Part shown: one piece after another, positions 62,383 to 64,000 of the stretch
How the letters are laid out: every line of letters begins with the position of its first letter
Numbering within the stretch: the stretch's first letter is position 1
DNA from: Chitinophaga oryzae
GTDB lineage: Bacteria > Bacteroidota > Bacteroidia > Chitinophagales > Chitinophagaceae
Reading direction: 5' to 3'
Assembly: GCF_012516375.2 (NCBI RefSeq)
Contig: NZ_CP051204.2
Location: 2,418,001 to 2,482,000, forward strand
DNA: 64,000 bases
Notes under the pieces: generated by a model
What the model was told of the DNA's origin: nothing
What the model saw: the letters and a program-made list of their open reading frames with translations, nothing else
Databases searched by the model: none
Translations under genes and position numbers: made by a program

Positions 62383-63333
62383 TTATTTAAAATGATGTTG
62401 GAAAGTTTGTAACCATTCCTTTTCTCTGTCCCAGAGCAATCCGTTCTTTTTGCCGCTTAGTAGTTCGTAGAGTTTTTTGATTTCCGGATTACCGGCAACA
62501 TGCTGTACCAGGAATTCAAGGGCAACGATAATTTCTGTTTTACCACCGGTGCTGATAGCTTCGATGGCGCGCTGTTTGGCTACCAGCTGCTTCACCCGCC
62601 GGACCAGGTCGGGCACTACCTGTTCATCGCCATATTTAACCACGCCGTACAAGGCGGTAAATTTGTTTTTTCCCTGTTCCAGCTGTGCACGGAAAAGATC
62701 GAGGTAAGAAGCGTCGCTCAACTTGAGGATGGCGCTCAGCGCGGTACCGGTGACATCCTGTTTTTTATGGTCCAGTAGTTTTACCAGCGCCGGCAGGCTT
62801 GCAGCAGAGCCGGAGGTGGACAGGGCCGTGTTGGCATATATCAGGTCGTATTCGCTTTTGCTGTTGCTGATGACCTCCAGCAGTGTTGCTTCTGCCGTTT
62901 TCTCCGCGGAGCGGGCCAGCGCTTTGATCGCGCTTTGCCTGATCTGCCAGGCATTGCTTTTTACCGCCTGGATGAGTACAGTGAGGTCGGTGCCGGCCGG
63001 CTTTTCGAGATACGCGATTTGGTCCAGTATGGAGGACAACAGATATTTGTCTTTTTCTTTTGGTATCCGGGAGATAAGAAACTCCATCGCTTCCCGGTTG
63101 TTGGTATTTTCAGCAATATGTCCGAGGATGAAATAACCGCTCTTGCGCCGGTCCGTATTTTTTTCAGCATTGATGAAAGCGATCAGCTGTGGTATATAGG
63201 TGATGTTGTCGAGCTTTTCGGCTTCTCTGAGCGCTGCCCAGGAGATCGTTGTGCTGCTGCTTACGCCTGCCGGAAGAGGGTAGTCGCTTCTGTCGTTCAT
63301 GCGGTCGATCAGTTCAATCAGATATTGGTCCAT
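62383..63333 (-). CDS. HEAT-repeat protein
   Basis: 316 residues from the ATG at 63333. At least five repeats of paired helices are readable, such as RRKSGYFILGHIAENTNN, NAWQIRQSAIKALARSAEK and ASLPALVKLLDHKKQDVTGTALSAIL. No signal peptide. HEAT scaffolds bind proteins or nucleic acids; no specific role can be inferred. It is 106 bp downstream of the ABC-type permease gene. Confidence 0.82.
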   Translation of the reverse strand: MDQYLIELIDRMNDRSDYPLPAGVSSSTTISWAALREAEKLDNITYIPQLIAFINAEKNTDRRKSGYFILGHIAENTNNREAMEFLISRIPKEKDKYLLSSILDQIAYLEKPAGTDLTVLIQAVKSNAWQIRQSAIKALARSAEKTAEATLLEVISNSKSEYDLIYANTALSTSGSAASLPALVKLLDHKKQDVTGTALSAILKLSDASYLDLFRAQLEQGKNKFTALYGVVKYGDEQVVPDLVRRVKQLVAKQRAIEAISTGGKTEIIVALEFLVQHVAGNPEIKKLYELLSGKKNGLLWDREKEWLQTFQHHFK

Positions 63334-63439
63334 GGCGGATGAAAGTGTTTTAATGAAGGGCTGAATATAAGGAATTGTCCGCTTATAAGCCATCCGCGGG
63401 AAAAATGGACCTGTTCCTGAATGAAGGGGAGGACTATTT

Positions 63440-64000
63440 TTACTCTGCGCGCAGGCTTTTCACCGGATTGGCCAATGCAGCCCTGACGGACTGAAAACTC
63501 ACGGTGACGATGGTAATGACGATGGCCATCAGTGCTGTCGTAAGCCATACGCCGGCGCCGATATTGATCCGGTATTCATATTGTTGCAGCCACCGCTGCA
63601 GCAGGTACCAGGTCACCGGGGCGGCCATAATGCAACTCAGCATTACGAGGGCCACAAAATCTTTGGATAACAACAGCCATACCTGCGAGATGGAAGCGCC
63701 CAGTACTTTCCGGATGCCGATTTCTTTTGTGCGTTGTTCGGCCATATAAGCCGCCAGCCCGAAGAGGCCGAGGCAGGAGATGAAGATGGCCAGCGCAGCA
63801 AACACTCCGGCCAGATTGCCTACCAGTGTTTCAAACCTGAATTTATCGGCGTACGCATCGTTCACAAATTGGTATTTGTAGGAATAGAACGGGTTGTATT
63901 TGTTGAAAACGGGCGTCAGCGCAGCCAGTGCTTTGGCAGTAGGGACACCCGCTTCGAGGCGGTAAGTGATAACGTTGGCCCAGTCAGGATTATAAAGGAA
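63440..64000 (-). CDS. ABC transporter permease, MacB/FtsX family (partial)
   Basis: The frame is open to the right edge of the window, leaving 186 C-terminal residues. Three membrane segments surround AAYMAEQRTKEIGIRKVLGAS, the MacB/FtsX signature, and the protein ends NPVKSLRAE. In Bacteroidota such long permeases belong to exporters of peptides or lipoproteins. The N-terminal half lies beyond the window. Confidence 0.9.
   Translation of the reverse strand, partial: FLYNPDWANVITYRLEAGVPTAKALAALTPVFNKYNPFYSYKYQFVNDAYADKFRFETLVGNLAGVFAALAIFISCLGLFGLAAYMAEQRTKEIGIRKVLGASISQVWLLLSKDFVALVMLSCIMAAPVTWYLLQRWLQQYEYRINIGAGVWLTTALMAIVITIVTVSFQSVRAALANPVKSLRAE

Overview
The window looks like a chromosomal stretch of a Bacteroidota member of the Chitinophagaceae, most likely Chitinophaga or a close relative. 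The signs are a SusC/SusD pair followed by TlpA-type thioredoxins, a LytTR regulator with LytS-type kinases, Crp/Fnr and AraC regulators of Bacteroidota style, an oleate hydratase, a ba3-type oxidase, weak ribosome binding sites, and several TAnnTTTG promoter elements typical of the Bacteroidota primary sigma factor. No rRNA, tRNA, integrase, transposase or CRISPR array was recognised. Genes are densely packed and many convergent pairs overlap or abut at their stop codons.

Layout. 1-2456: a partial GH3 beta-glucosidase, a TolB-like propeller protein and inorganic pyrophosphatase, all on the minus strand. 2767-11910: a heptose/glycan cluster with two GT4-type glycosyltransferases, gmhB, hldE and a GT9 on the plus strand, meeting a GT9, a GT2 and a NodU/CmcH-type carbamoyltransferase on the minus strand. 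It probably builds a carbamoylated heptose-containing surface glycan. 11957-15711: a small acidic protein, a PhnA-like protein, and a LytTR response regulator with one intact and one apparently dead sensor kinase. 16019-22871: SusC, SusD and two thioredoxin-fold proteins. 22906-26372: a ba3-type cytochrome oxidase operon (subunits IIa, II, I, then Sco1 and a membrane-anchored cytochrome c). 26521-29762: a 3-hydroxyacyl-CoA dehydrogenase, an oleate hydratase and a GNAT enzyme. 29886-35052: peroxiredoxin, Nudix, Crp/Fnr, methyltransferase, an MFS/AraC divergent pair and a phosphoesterase, then a 79-bp tandem repeat. 35321-42649: a DUF1080 protein, a frameshifted cell-surface protein gene, an ECF sigma factor with a membrane partner, exonuclease III, a thioredoxin-like protein, a nucleosidase, a DinB-SRPBCC fusion and a small cytochrome c.

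42941-55472 is the most distinctive part. It holds asnA and a nitrate assimilation locus: cobA for siroheme on the minus strand, then nirB, nirD, an outer-membrane barrel, a NarK-type transporter, a three-module nitrate reductase (molybdopterin enzyme fused to a flavoprotein and a [2Fe-2S] domain), and a rubredoxin-tailed relative of siroheme reductases that has lost its cofactor cysteines. Together these could take nitrate from outside the cell to ammonia, with AsnA next door using the ammonia. 55541-64000 returns to accessory housekeeping: a class A beta-lactamase-like hydrolase, a DUF2004-like protein, an HxlR/SDR pair, an ADP-ribosylglycohydrolase, a Crp/AhpD pair, a PuuE-like deacetylase with a Tat-like signal, a RibD-like reductase, a HEAT-repeat protein and a partial MacB/FtsX permease.
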